A stretch of 64,000 bases of DNA from Zychaea mexicana (Eukaryota > Mucoromycota > Mucoromycetes > Mucorales > Lichtheimiaceae). The notes under the pieces were generated by a model. That model saw only the letters and a list, made by a program, of their open reading frames with translations. It had not been told where the DNA came from and ran no database searches. Shown here piece by piece: positions 55,153 through 64,000 of this stretch (positions within the stretch are counted from its first letter, which is position 1; every line of letters begins with the position of its first letter). The stretch is taken from positions 62,001 to 126,000 of the forward strand of contig NW_026516756.1 in NCBI RefSeq assembly GCF_025766255.1, given 5' to 3'. The position numbers and the translations under genes are program-made.

Positions 55153-57976
55153 TCACAAGCTATACTTTTCTAAGTCCTGTGGCTGTACAAAGTACATGTA
55201 GGATACTGGGGCAATACCACGATTGTGCGCTCTCCCACAACGATACCACCTGCATTGTCTGTTATGTATATATGCTGAATATATGTCGACATAAAGGCAC
55301 TGGCGAGTATCAAGATCACGTCGGTTTAAAGCAAACCAATCTGTCAATGTAGAACTTCTGTTGCGTGCCAAACGTTGCAGATCTCTAACATTTGCGTCTG
55401 CATCAAGGTACACTGGCTCCTCTGAAGGCAAATGGATATCCAAGTGCTTGACAGCAGGGAAGGGATCTTGCATATCCTTATTATAGATACGCCAGCAACT
55501 CTCTGCTGCAGAAACATAGCGAACATTGAGGTAAGCTTGGATCTCGTCGTGGACCTCTGGAGCGGATTGTGCAGATTGTGCGGCTTGTGTTGTAGTGTTT
55601 TGAGTGCCTATAGCGACTTGAGTGCGGTCGGAACCTTTGTAAACGTATTTATATAAATACTTTACAGCCTTGTTGCTTGCGCATATTTCGACGTTTATAT
55701 GGCCGTTGTACTTAGTGGTGAGGTAGAGATTATATGGAACAACCCACTGATTGTGGACTTGGTAAGTTGTACCATTGATTGTTTTTTCGATCGTGCGATC
55801 TGGCATGTTTCTGCGACGATAGGTCAAGTTGCCGTTTTCATCGAAGCGAGTTTCATTGGCGAAAGGATTTGGGTATCTTTTTAAGCATGAGCCATTAGTC
55901 ATGCATCGAGCACGCGAATTAAGTTGAGGACCGCAGGGTGTGTGAATCATGTTGCGGGTAACTGTGGCATATGCCTGTGGATAACGGTGTGGATCTGGGA
56001 TTACAGCCGAAACAATATCATCGACGTCTCCAACAGTGCATTTTTTCGAATCTTCATGCAATATCAAAATAATGTGTGCATAGGGAAGGCCGCGTTTTTG
56101 GAATTCAACAACTTGAACCCACACAAGAACATTTCCGAGAACATGTCGATCTTTGAGATCTGCCATAATGACTTTAAGCTTTTCTGAAAAAACACGGGCA
56201 ACCAAATCAGGGCGATCAGATGGCTGCTGACCATTAGGAGCCAGAGCTTCCCTGATTTCAGGCCACTTAGGATTACATGTTACAGTAATGAAAAGGTCCA
56301 GTTCTCCGAAATGGTGGACAATAGCCATTGCATCCTGATAAAGTTGTTGCATATACCTTTTTTCCATGAAAATATCGAATAAGCAATCTGCGATGTTTAC
56401 TGACTTCACACTCAATCGCTCTAGATCCTACATAAACCCCTACTGAACTTATGCTGTTTAATACTAATAACCTACCGTGGGCTGCTAGTGTGAGAAGAAG
56501 GAAGAATAACATGGCGTCCTAAGTTCTGGGCTGGTTCGGTATTATCATCTCCCACATCTTGCTGAAGTGCATCAGCCATTCCGTTGTACAGCTCAACGCG
56601 CAATTGTCTCTGGCTAGTTCGATAATAGTGCATACGTCGATGCTCAATCTTCGCATACATATTGACGATGAACTGATGCCAGAGCCGCTTAAATGCAATA
56701 GAGATGCATTGCGTTCTTGGATTCGATGGGCATAAAATTGACGAATGGAAACAGTTCCTTGACGACCATGGCGTTGCTCACCTAGCTCAGCTGGCACATG
56801 CTGACGACCATGAAGGGAGATTCCTTCACTCCATCCAGTCTCCCCATTCAGAAACATTAAAACATAATGAAGAGGGTCGTATAGATTGTTCGTCTCATTT
56901 ATGCTCTCCATTCTGCCATCATCACAGAACAAAACAACATCGCGATATGCAGGTTTTTCGCCTGGATTGTCAACAATAAGAACAGCAATTTCATTAGCAG
57001 TAGGGGCTGTATATTGTCTACCACGGCGTTGATCCCCCGAGATACGAATATTCAGGTTTACAGCAGGCGTCTCATATAGACGTTCAGCTGCTGTACGAAA
57101 CGTTTGTGCATGGCGATTGTGTTGATGAAGCATTGCATGCAGAGTAACCAACAAAGTGCGATCCAAGCTTGCTTCTGTAATGTTAGGATGAGATTAGAAA
57201 CACGCTAAATACCCTAAATACTACAGTGTATATATTATCCACCACCCAACCTAGAAAAATTGATTGTCTGATAGCTGCTTGCTCTTGAGGATCGTATATG
57301 TAAATCTGAGCAAAGCGGGGAGGATGGCCATTTTGTGGCATAATTGGTGCAATTCTGTGGTACACAGAACCTTGGATTCGAAAACAGTAAGCACCTCCTC
57401 TGGAGTTCGTATACTGCTGGTCAATATGATCCACACCAAGAGAAGCAAAAGCAAAAGCACTGTTGTAAAGCCGGATTTGCTTGCGAAATCTCAATGATTC
57501 ACCATTTGTTCCAGTAAGCAATGAATAAAGAGGTTCAGGCAGACGTGAAGTTAGTTGTAGATCAACAGCCCCATATCCACAACAAATGCTGTAAGAGTAC
57601 GTGCCATCTTCATATCTGCGATGCGCTTCCCAAGGCCACATGTGGGCACCACAAGAGTAGCATCGAGCACTCATTGCCAGCAAGACATGGCGATGGATAT
57701 GGTCTGAAGTAGGATCAGCAACCACGTTTTCTCCAGCAGTCAAGTTTTCTTCAAACTGGCTTTGAAAGCCAAGAGGAATGCGATTACGTCTAGTAGGTCT
57801 TCCTGCCCCACGACTACGGGAAGTGCCGAGATTAATACGACCAACCAAACTTCCATCAGCATGTACCTGAATACCAAGCAGTCAGTTTCAGTCGAATCCC
57901 AATTCTTAAATGTAGCAGCAGAAAAACTCACAATGGCTTCGGAAGTAGTATTATTTTGTTGATGATTTTGGCTCAT
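55153..57976 (-). pseudogene. Helitron copy 3 Rep and N-terminal part
   Basis: Exon 1 (ATG 57976) MSQNHQQNN, GTGAG intron, then exon 2 with CYSCGAHMWPWEAH and CFRIQGSVYHRI. A second intron lies near 57230-57180. The next part (57166-56519) has YDPLHYVLMFLNGETGW and shifts frame near 56640 into YRTSQRQLRVELYNG. An intron follows, then 56415-55153 with FITVTCNPKWPEI, the Rep motif GLPYAHIILIL (Tyr replaces the first His of HUH) and KYLYKYVYKGSD (catalytic tyrosines). A TGA at 55153-55155 separates it from the helicase part, which continues in the same frame. The Rep active site is damaged by the His to Tyr change. Confidence 0.8.
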
Positions 57977-58364
57977 TTGGAAGTATAATCAACAGAACGA
58001 CTATGTATACAAAGAAGTTTTTTTTTCTGCAGAAATGTGTAGCAATAGGAGCTCGTAGCAAGCAAAAGAGAAAAAAGGAGCGGCAGTTGAAAAACCAAGG
58101 GTGAATCCATATAAGGAAGGTAATTTTTGTGGATTGTCTATTATATTATAGAAATTTTGAATTCTAATAAGCTGAAGCAAACATTCTTTTTTCAGAATGA
58201 TAGTAAATCTGTAGAGATGTATTATTTTCATCATTCCCTCAGTTTCTACATTATATAACGGGGTTTGAAAATAGTGTGGCTGAATTCTGTAACGTCGATT
58301 TGTATATATGCATTTCAAACCCAGTTACTCTATATAATAATACTATATATATAGTAAAATACCT

Positions 58365-58948
58365 AATGACTATGCTTATATCAGGGTAGATCCTAAGTAT
58401 TTCTCAACAATGAATACGTTCTAAAGAAACATTAAGAAAGCAACCATCATGTTTGTTGTTATTACCGCGTTACATAGAGTAAAACAAAGAAATAGCACTT
58501 TTCATTCATTTTCACCCCTCCATTTAAAACTGTTACCTTTTGAATTAGGTCAAGTTGCTGGCATTTTCATATAGATCTGCAATTAGGAACGGTTTCTTTG
58601 TTGCTTTAGAGAATGCTCACAGATGAGCTGAAAAAAAAATGTTTTTATAAAGGAATATAAGGCACTTGGTAAAATTCTCTTCCCCTCAAATGCCCCTCTG
58701 CTGCCTAGTACAGTGTCTCTGGCGGCTGACCTTAAAATTCAAAAAAATTGAGGGGGGAGCTACCAACTCTTATTTTTGTGCCAGAATAAGGGAATTAGAC
58801 CTTTACAATCAACACCTTACTAGTCATATATTTTTTGATGAAATACAAAAAATAGTAGACGCTTGATATAAAATCAATTAATATAATTAAATTGCTGTTT
58901 ACAGCAAATTTAATTGTTAATAATTGAATTTCATATATACTAACTTCC
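58365..58948. repeat. Right arm of the foldback element
   Basis: Uninterrupted 584-bp inverted copy of the left arm (45299-45880 plus 47446-47470 and 52118-52147). Shared landmarks include GGTAACGGTTTTAAAT/ATTTAAAACTGTTACC, AGATCTATATAAAAATGC and CAGCCGCCAGAGA with its partner TCTCTGGCGGCTG. It provides the empty site for Merlin copy 2. Confidence 0.85.
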
Positions 58949-59200
58949 AGATACTCAAGGCTAAGTCTACAACTCCTAGGTTGACACAGATCGCCTCCGA
59001 CTAATTTATGTGGCTCCCAAGAATCTGGGTGACCCTTAGTATGATCCTACTGCAGCTCGTGCTACCGAACGCCGCTATCTCGATGCTGCTAGACAGATTG
59101 CTTTGCCGCTATCTCGATGCTGCTAGACAGATTGCTTTGTTATGAGGATGACTGACATTTTGAGGAGGGGATATTATCATAGTAAAAATGAACGGCCTTT
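58949..59200 (+). pseudogene. Ty3/gypsy pol 3' end, part 2
   Basis: Continues the pol frame interrupted at 45298: TQG, then VDTDRLRLIYVAPKNLGDP, then YDPTAARATERRYLDAARQI. This is the typical C-terminal end of fungal Ty3 polyproteins after integrase. TAA/TAG codons interrupt it (before VYNS, before VDTD, after LGDP). The polypurine-like GAGGAGGGGA at 59161-59170 could mark the start of the 3' LTR. A 28-bp direct duplication (GCCGCTATCTCGATGCTGCT) is present at 59070-59130. Confidence 0.75.
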
Positions 59201-59933
59201 AATTATTCCGTTTTGGTGACGCAACACTTTTGCCAGGAGGACTAATCGACTTAGCACTATCTAATTTACTAATAGAACTTTTTTAATTATCACCAGAATT
59301 TTAATTATCAGAAAGATAAAAAAAGATAACATTCTGTGTACAAATTAAAAAAAATACCTGATATATTTTTTACCAGAAAACAAAAATATTTTTTGAATTT
59401 TTTAATATACTATTTACAAAAGCCACTATTAGTTTAAATAATGATATTGTTATTATAGTATATTTTTATCATTTATCTCGGAATAAATAGCTGCCACTAT
59501 ATTCGTTTCATATAAAGTATACCATACTCTACAAGTGATAGTCTACCTAGTTGATTGCGCATTCATTTTAAGAGTTGTTCCAAATTAAGTTCCTAATGCT
59601 ATAGGCGGTAAAGTAAGCAAGCATAGCATTAGGAACTCCTTTATATATGCACTGTAATAATTGCTATATGATAGTAAGGACATTGTTTAGTGAATGGGCT
59701 ATTTCGAAATCTTATATAATGTTGAATTACCATAACTAACAATTTTCCGCCTTATTTGCTCTAATGATATAAAAATTATCACTATGAATTTATCCTAAAT
59801 ATACAATATATTGAACCTTATTTATATAGCTTTACAATTGCAACTAATCATTAAATATAGATTTATATTACTAGTATTAATTTTGAAATTATTTATTAAT
59901 TAAATATAATTAATAAAACATTTAATTTAATAT
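59201..59933. other. AT-rich stretch with a perfect 15-bp stem-loop
   Basis: AGTTCCTAATGCTAT (59588-59602) pairs perfectly with ATAGCATTAGGAACT (59623-59637) around a 20-nt loop. The surrounding sequence is AT-rich and shows no coding potential. Confidence 0.55.
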
Positions 59934-61537
59934 TTAAAATCTCATATTATTTTTTATAAAATATTTTATAATCAAATCTTTTTTGTTAAAGTCTTTTTCA
60001 TTAACCCAGGAGTTTTAAGATTCATCATAATCCTTCCACTTTACTAAAAATATGTAATCATTTAATTTATATTCTAATATGTTTTCTGTTTCATAAAAGT
60101 TGTTATTTTTATTTATATCCCTAATTAAATTTATATTTATTTTTCTAGCACTTTTTCCTTTTTTTACTCTTTTTCTTATTTATATTTTTATATGTGGGAA
60201 AATCAATTTCTTCTATTTCATTATTATAATTATTGCTATCAATTATATTTTTAGTATTTTCTAAATTTTCATTATCTATTATCATTTCATTATTATTTAT
60301 ATCTAAATCATCAAATTTTTTTTGTATTTCTGACATATATTTTATTTTATCTAATTGTTTTATTTCATTATTTAATACTATATTAATTAATTTATTATCT
60401 GTAGGAAACTCAAAATTGTTTTCTATCCATAACTTATGATGATCTTGTGTTATAATATTAAATGTTTCTGTAAATATTTTTATATTTTTTAAAAGAAAAT
60501 ACTACTTTCATTTGTAAATTAGCATATTTATAATCATCTGTTTTTAAAGTAGAACTATTATTTGAAAATCTTTTAAATGTATTTCCTAATTCACAAAATT
60601 GATTTTCTATACTTGACCTAAAAGAACCAAATACATCATTATAATGCTTTTCATATTTATTTAAATTTTCATTAGGCTCTTTCCTAATTGGATAAAAGAA
60701 ATTATAATCATTTAATTCTATATTTTTATTTTTACATAATTTTTCAAATTGATTTATAAATAATGTATAACCGCCATCAATAGCAATAACATCCCTTTTA
60801 TTAATTTTATTATAGATTTTCATATTTAGAAACATACCTCCATCACTACTCATACCACATAATTCACTATCTGAAACTGTAATAAGCATATTATTTATAT
60901 CTGATAATACCTATGTCCTTAATCCAGCTGTTTATAATTTATATGACTATCTTTTTTGACTTGAAATATCAGGTTTACTATAATCAATTGTACTATTGTG
61001 ACTATCCAATAATAATGTTATATTCTTAAAATTTTTAGGGTTTTTTAATAAAGCTGAATATACTCTTATTTTAATATTACTAAACATATTTTATAAGCAT
61101 AAATTGATATATTTATTTAAATGATCATAATTTTCAATCTAAAAATTTTCTATAAAAAGCATAATAACTTGCATAGGGAATATTTTGTTTTATATCTTTA
61201 CTAGTAATTCCTAATATAAGATAATAAATTAAATATAATCCTTTTTCAATTTCAAAATAAGGGGAAGGGTACTCTTTATTGGTATATAATTTAGTTAAGA
61301 AGAAAAATACAGATATATATGCTAACTTATTTAAATTTCTTTTTTTATAATATTAATTTCTTTTATATTTTTTAACTCAGTTCTATGTTTATAATTATTT
61401 AATTTTTTTTTCCAATTATCATTTAAAAAGTTCCACTCATTCAATATAATTTTATCAACCTCATGCTGTAATAGTTCTTGATATTCTTGTTTTTCATTTT
61501 TATTTAAAATAGTATTACTGTATTCTTCAAATAACAT
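59934..61537 (-). pseudogene. DDE transposase with C-terminal chromodomain, copy 2, broken
   Basis: Pieces on the minus strand: N-terminus from ATG 61537 (LNDNWKKKLNNYKHRTELK); a decayed middle with DSHNSTIDYS-like sequence near 61000; the core in 60889-60458 with SSDGGMFLNMK, AIDGGYTLF (second Asp) and SFRSSIENQF (Glu). After a frameshift at an A-run near 60480 come ITQDHHKLWIENNFEFP and the linker (60336-60145). After another A-run indel near 60150 the chromodomain is read (about 60085-59945): YETENILEYK, FLVKWKDY, NSWVNEKDF, with one in-frame stop. Residue order and architecture equal copy 1 (21210-22730), with substantial divergence. Confidence 0.72.
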
Positions 61538-62829
61538 CAGTGCATATTTTAATATATATATTAATTTAATTTTCTTTATAAATAGTATGCAAGATTATGT
61601 AATCTTATATTTATAATTTCTTTAAAAATATTATGATATTTATTATTTAAAAAAATTTTATTGTCTAAATTTAAAATTTTAAACTCTAAATTGATCATAA
61701 AAAAAATATTTAAAAATATTTAATTTCTATTTATATTAATCTATATATTATATCTAATTTATTAATTTTTTTATATTTAGTAATTATAAATTGATTCCGA
61801 ATATATCATATATATATAATATAAAAATTCAATTTTTATTTCTGATTTATACATAATCAAATTAAAAAGTTTAAAATTTATCAAATGTAACTTTTATTTC
61901 TAACAAAATAGATTTTCATTTTTGTAATATTTTATAAAATCAAATTAAAATAAACAAAATTTATTATATTTGAAATAGTAGATATAATAATTACAAATAA
62001 TGTTATATATCTGTATTTATAATGTAATATATCAAAAGTTCTATTTATTTTATAAAATACCTCTTCCATTTCAAACAAAATAATGTAAATGTTTTATTTT
62101 ATTGACTTTATTATATTTATGTAACTTTTAAAAAAAACATGTATAATCTAAACTTTGTTATTATTAATATAGCAATAAAATTAACTTTCTGAAACAATTA
62201 GATTATAAACCAGCAGTGTTTTCTAAAAAAATAAAACATGAACTTATAATAAAGTTTGCTTTAGTAAATTTTATGTTAATAAATAATCATATTTTTTTCA
62301 GCCAAAATCGACAGTCACATAGTAGAATTCCTTGTTGCTATGCTTGAAATAAAACAATATATTACTATGTACTATTTTCACCTAAAACTTACATAATTAC
62401 AACTTCATTTATTCCTATAGTAACTTAATTTAAAGCTACATTTGATTATCTAGTGTAAGTTATGCTTATGTTGATTATGATAAAATCTTTGTAACTGCGA
62501 TTTGTCCTCCAGACAGCAAATAATTACAACAGAATTCCGCCGCACTAAAATACGTTGACAACATACAATGAATACACAAACAATGAGTAGAAGGTGGCAT
62601 TTAACAGCATCAAAATTATATTATATGGTAAGCACTGAGGTATTTCATTAGAGAAAAAGATTATAAATAGCGGCACGATCACAAGCAATAAAAAGTATCT
62701 TTTAACAAACCTCTATGTTCTAACTACCTTTTGTTCTTATTCTTTCTTATTGGCTACAGAACCACCTATTAAAAAGCGACTCTATACAGTCATTTTTACA
62801 AAAAAAACATTTTGATAATACAATGAGTG
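61538..62829. other. Very AT-rich stretch, no supported gene
   Basis: Left part (to about 62300) has the composition of the chromodomain transposon and may belong to it. A T8 run at about 62804-62811 lies about 20-25 bp past the 3' end of the minus-strand tRNA and can serve as its terminator. Confidence 0.4.
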
Positions 62830-62903
62830 TGATTTCTGGCGGACTCGAACCGCCGACCGTCTGTGTGTTAGACAGACGTGATAACCAACTACACCAAGAA
62901 ATC
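62830..62903 (-). tRNA. tRNA-Val (anticodon AAC), second copy
   Basis: Sequence identical over all 74 bases to the gene at 30834-30907, with the same cloverleaf, anticodon AAC, box A and box B. Downstream and upstream flanks differ from the first copy, so the two loci are separate genes rather than one recent segmental duplication. Confidence 0.95.
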
Positions 62904-62913
62904 AGAGACATCT

Positions 62914-63859
62914 TAACACGAAGTGTGTGGGGTGTTTCGGCCTCATTAATTTCCGACGAACGAATTCTGGCTAATCATAGGCGATTTCGGTGGCGGATCT
63001 TTCTGCCGGCGATGGTCATCCAATGCACAGGTTCCCCCCCAACTCCCCACAATTCTTCTCGCACCCCCCTTCCGGGGATTATCATACTTCTTTTTCCCTT
63101 TCTATCAGTTCCCTTTATTTTTCTTATTTCCCTTAGCTCTTTTTTTTGGTAAATAATTCTATCATTTCCTCTCGCATTATTTTACGTTTCTTCAACTCTA
63201 AATCGTGCCGGCCATAGGCGCCGAGTATTATTTCTTCTTTATGCTTCTTTTAATGGGACCCATCCCTTATATTTCTATCTGTCCTTATTTTCCGTATTAT
63301 ACTCTCTCACATACTCATGCTACCTGCCCTGCGCAGTTTATATTATTCTCCGTTGTCCTTTTCCCTCGTTACCCTCACCTTGTTACCATGACCCTGTAAT
63401 TTCATGGCCCCTCTTATTTTCCGTCGTACTCCCTCTCTTATGTTTCCATCCGTCATATAGACATTGCTATATCCATTTCCCTATTTTTCCGTCTTCTACT
63501 CCGTCCAAACTACCCGATAGAGATCGTTGTCCTCTGTGCCTGGCGTTGTTCTCGGCCAAGCGCGCCCAGTTGACAAGGTGTATAAAAGGGGATTAACCTT
63601 ATGATAAAATAAAGATCAAGCGTTTTCAGATATATATTCATGGATTGACAATTGACACCGGAAGTGGAACTTGCTGTTATTGTAATCGTGTATCTGTGTA
63701 TTTGTATTTCGCGTTCATCATACCCCTGATTCCTTTTTATTTTCTGGATTCTGTCTATTTGTATTTTACTGCATATCAACCCTATTCTTCTGAACCCTTT
63801 CTACCTTTTCCCCTTTTTATATACTACCTTTTGTCCTTTTCCAAACACCACACGTATCA
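62914..63859 (-). mobile_element. Solo LTR B, 946 bp, inserted upstream of tRNA-Val
   Basis: Read on the minus strand it starts TGATACGTGTGG and ends CTTCGTGTTA, matching LTR A over its full length (for example TAGTATATAAAAAGGGG and the GGCACGATTTAGAGTTGAA region). The 4-bp AGAT (ATCT on +) is duplicated at 63860-63863 and 62910-62913. It ends 10 bp before the mature 5' end of the tRNA, exactly as LTR A does. No internal region. Confidence 0.85.
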
Positions 63860-63863
63860 ATCT

Positions 63864-64000
63864 GACACATTGTATGCAAGGTTCTTGCACCATATCCCCT
63901 TGGCAGACAGAAATCAAAGGCATGTGACTTTTCGAAGATGGATGGATCCTCGAGTGGGGCAAGAAATGACCATCCGCATATCTGACTACCGTTTTCCTAT
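63864..64000. other. Right edge, unassigned
   Basis: Unique sequence upstream of the second LTR insertion; no feature recognised in 137 bp. Confidence 0.3.

Larger units (their letters stand above)
52955..58355 (-). mobile_element. Helitron copy 3, nearly full length, inside the foldback element
   Basis: On the minus strand from about 58355 (5' end, just inside the right arm) to about 52955 (3' end after the G-rich hairpin block). It contains Rep and helicase, and it supplies the empty sites for both Harbinger insertions of copy 1. A deletion of about 260 bp lies at 54830-54850. The 3' terminal block matches 17460-17625. Confidence 0.72.
45299..58948. mobile_element. 13.65-kb foldback element in Ty3 pol, with three nested elements
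   Basis: Ends are GGGAGTTAATA (45299) and the reverse complement of GGAAGTTAGTA (58948). AGATA is duplicated at 45294-45298 and 58949-58953, and removing the insert with one AGATA restores an in-phase Ty3 pol reading (LDTD then TQG). The arms are long: the right arm, 58365-58948, is matched by the left arm in three pieces (45299-45880, 47446-47470, 52118-52147), split by Merlin copy 2 and the MULE. The interior (52148-58364) holds Helitron copy 3 and ~0.8 kb of AT-rich sequence. No own transposase is visible, so it is non-autonomous; superfamily undetermined (5-bp duplication). Confidence 0.8.

Noticed and set aside
29891..63859. The inverted ~1-kb pair plus tRNA taken as one recent segmental duplication
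   Set aside because: Outer flanks, spacer bases between LTR and tRNA, and tRNA downstream flanks differ, and each LTR has its own 4-bp target duplication.

Overview
This 64 kb window is eukaryotic and most likely from an early-diverging filamentous fungus, probably Mucoromycota (order Mucorales). The evidence is short GT-AG introns in the transposon genes, a nuclear tRNA-Val(AAC), a typical fungal transposon mix (CryptonF with a GCR1_C-like tail, Plavaka-type, PIF/Harbinger, Helitron, chromovirus-like Ty3) and an AT-rich background. I found no clear host protein gene apart from one decayed uncharacterised gene at the left edge. The window reads as a transposon graveyard with a few near-intact elements, and much of its history can be reconstructed because several insertions have identifiable target duplications and an uninterrupted paralogous site elsewhere in the window.

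Layout from left to right. 0.4-1.2 kb: decayed host-type gene. 1.6-6.2 kb: broken Plavaka-type transposase with a convergent multi-exon coiled-coil gene. 7.4 kb: MITE. 8.0-9.4 kb: a 22-bp minisatellite split by a 5'-truncated LINE. 9.5-17.6 kb: a decayed Helitron split by two complete PIF/Harbinger elements (10155-13068 and 13780-16500). 18.9-20.4 kb: Merlin element. 20.6-22.8 kb: an AT-rich DDE transposon whose transposase carries a C-terminal chromodomain. 23.8-29.3 kb: a second coiled-coil companion gene and a second Plavaka-type transposase. 29.9-30.9 kb: solo LTR ending 10 bp upstream of a tRNA-Val gene. 31.4 kb: pogo-type MITE. 31.6-36.8 kb: second Helitron. 37.7-40.2 kb: Crypton. 40.9-41.6 kb: truncated Harbinger. 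41.6-43.7 kb: Ty3 gag/protease remnant on the minus strand. 44.3-45.3 kb plus 58.95-59.2 kb: one Ty3 pol 3' end, split by a 13.65 kb insertion. That insertion is a foldback element with ~585-bp arms (45299-58948). It was itself hit by a Merlin (45881-47437), a MULE with 940-bp TIRs (47471-52117) and a third Helitron (~52955-58355, minus strand). 59.9-61.5 kb: second, broken chromodomain transposase. 62.8-63.9 kb: second tRNA-Val with a second solo LTR at exactly the same 10-bp distance.

Three observations stand out. First, an AT-rich transposon family fuses a DDE nuclease to a chromodomain and may carry a small zinc-binding ORF. Second, two independent solo LTRs each have a 4-bp target duplication and sit at an identical position upstream of a tRNA gene, which implies RNA polymerase III-directed integration. 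Third, most GC-richer elements are broken mainly by transition-type nonsense changes (CAG/CAA/TGG/CGA to stop), which resembles repeat-directed or methylation-driven C-to-T mutation. The AT-rich Merlin and chromodomain elements are much less damaged.
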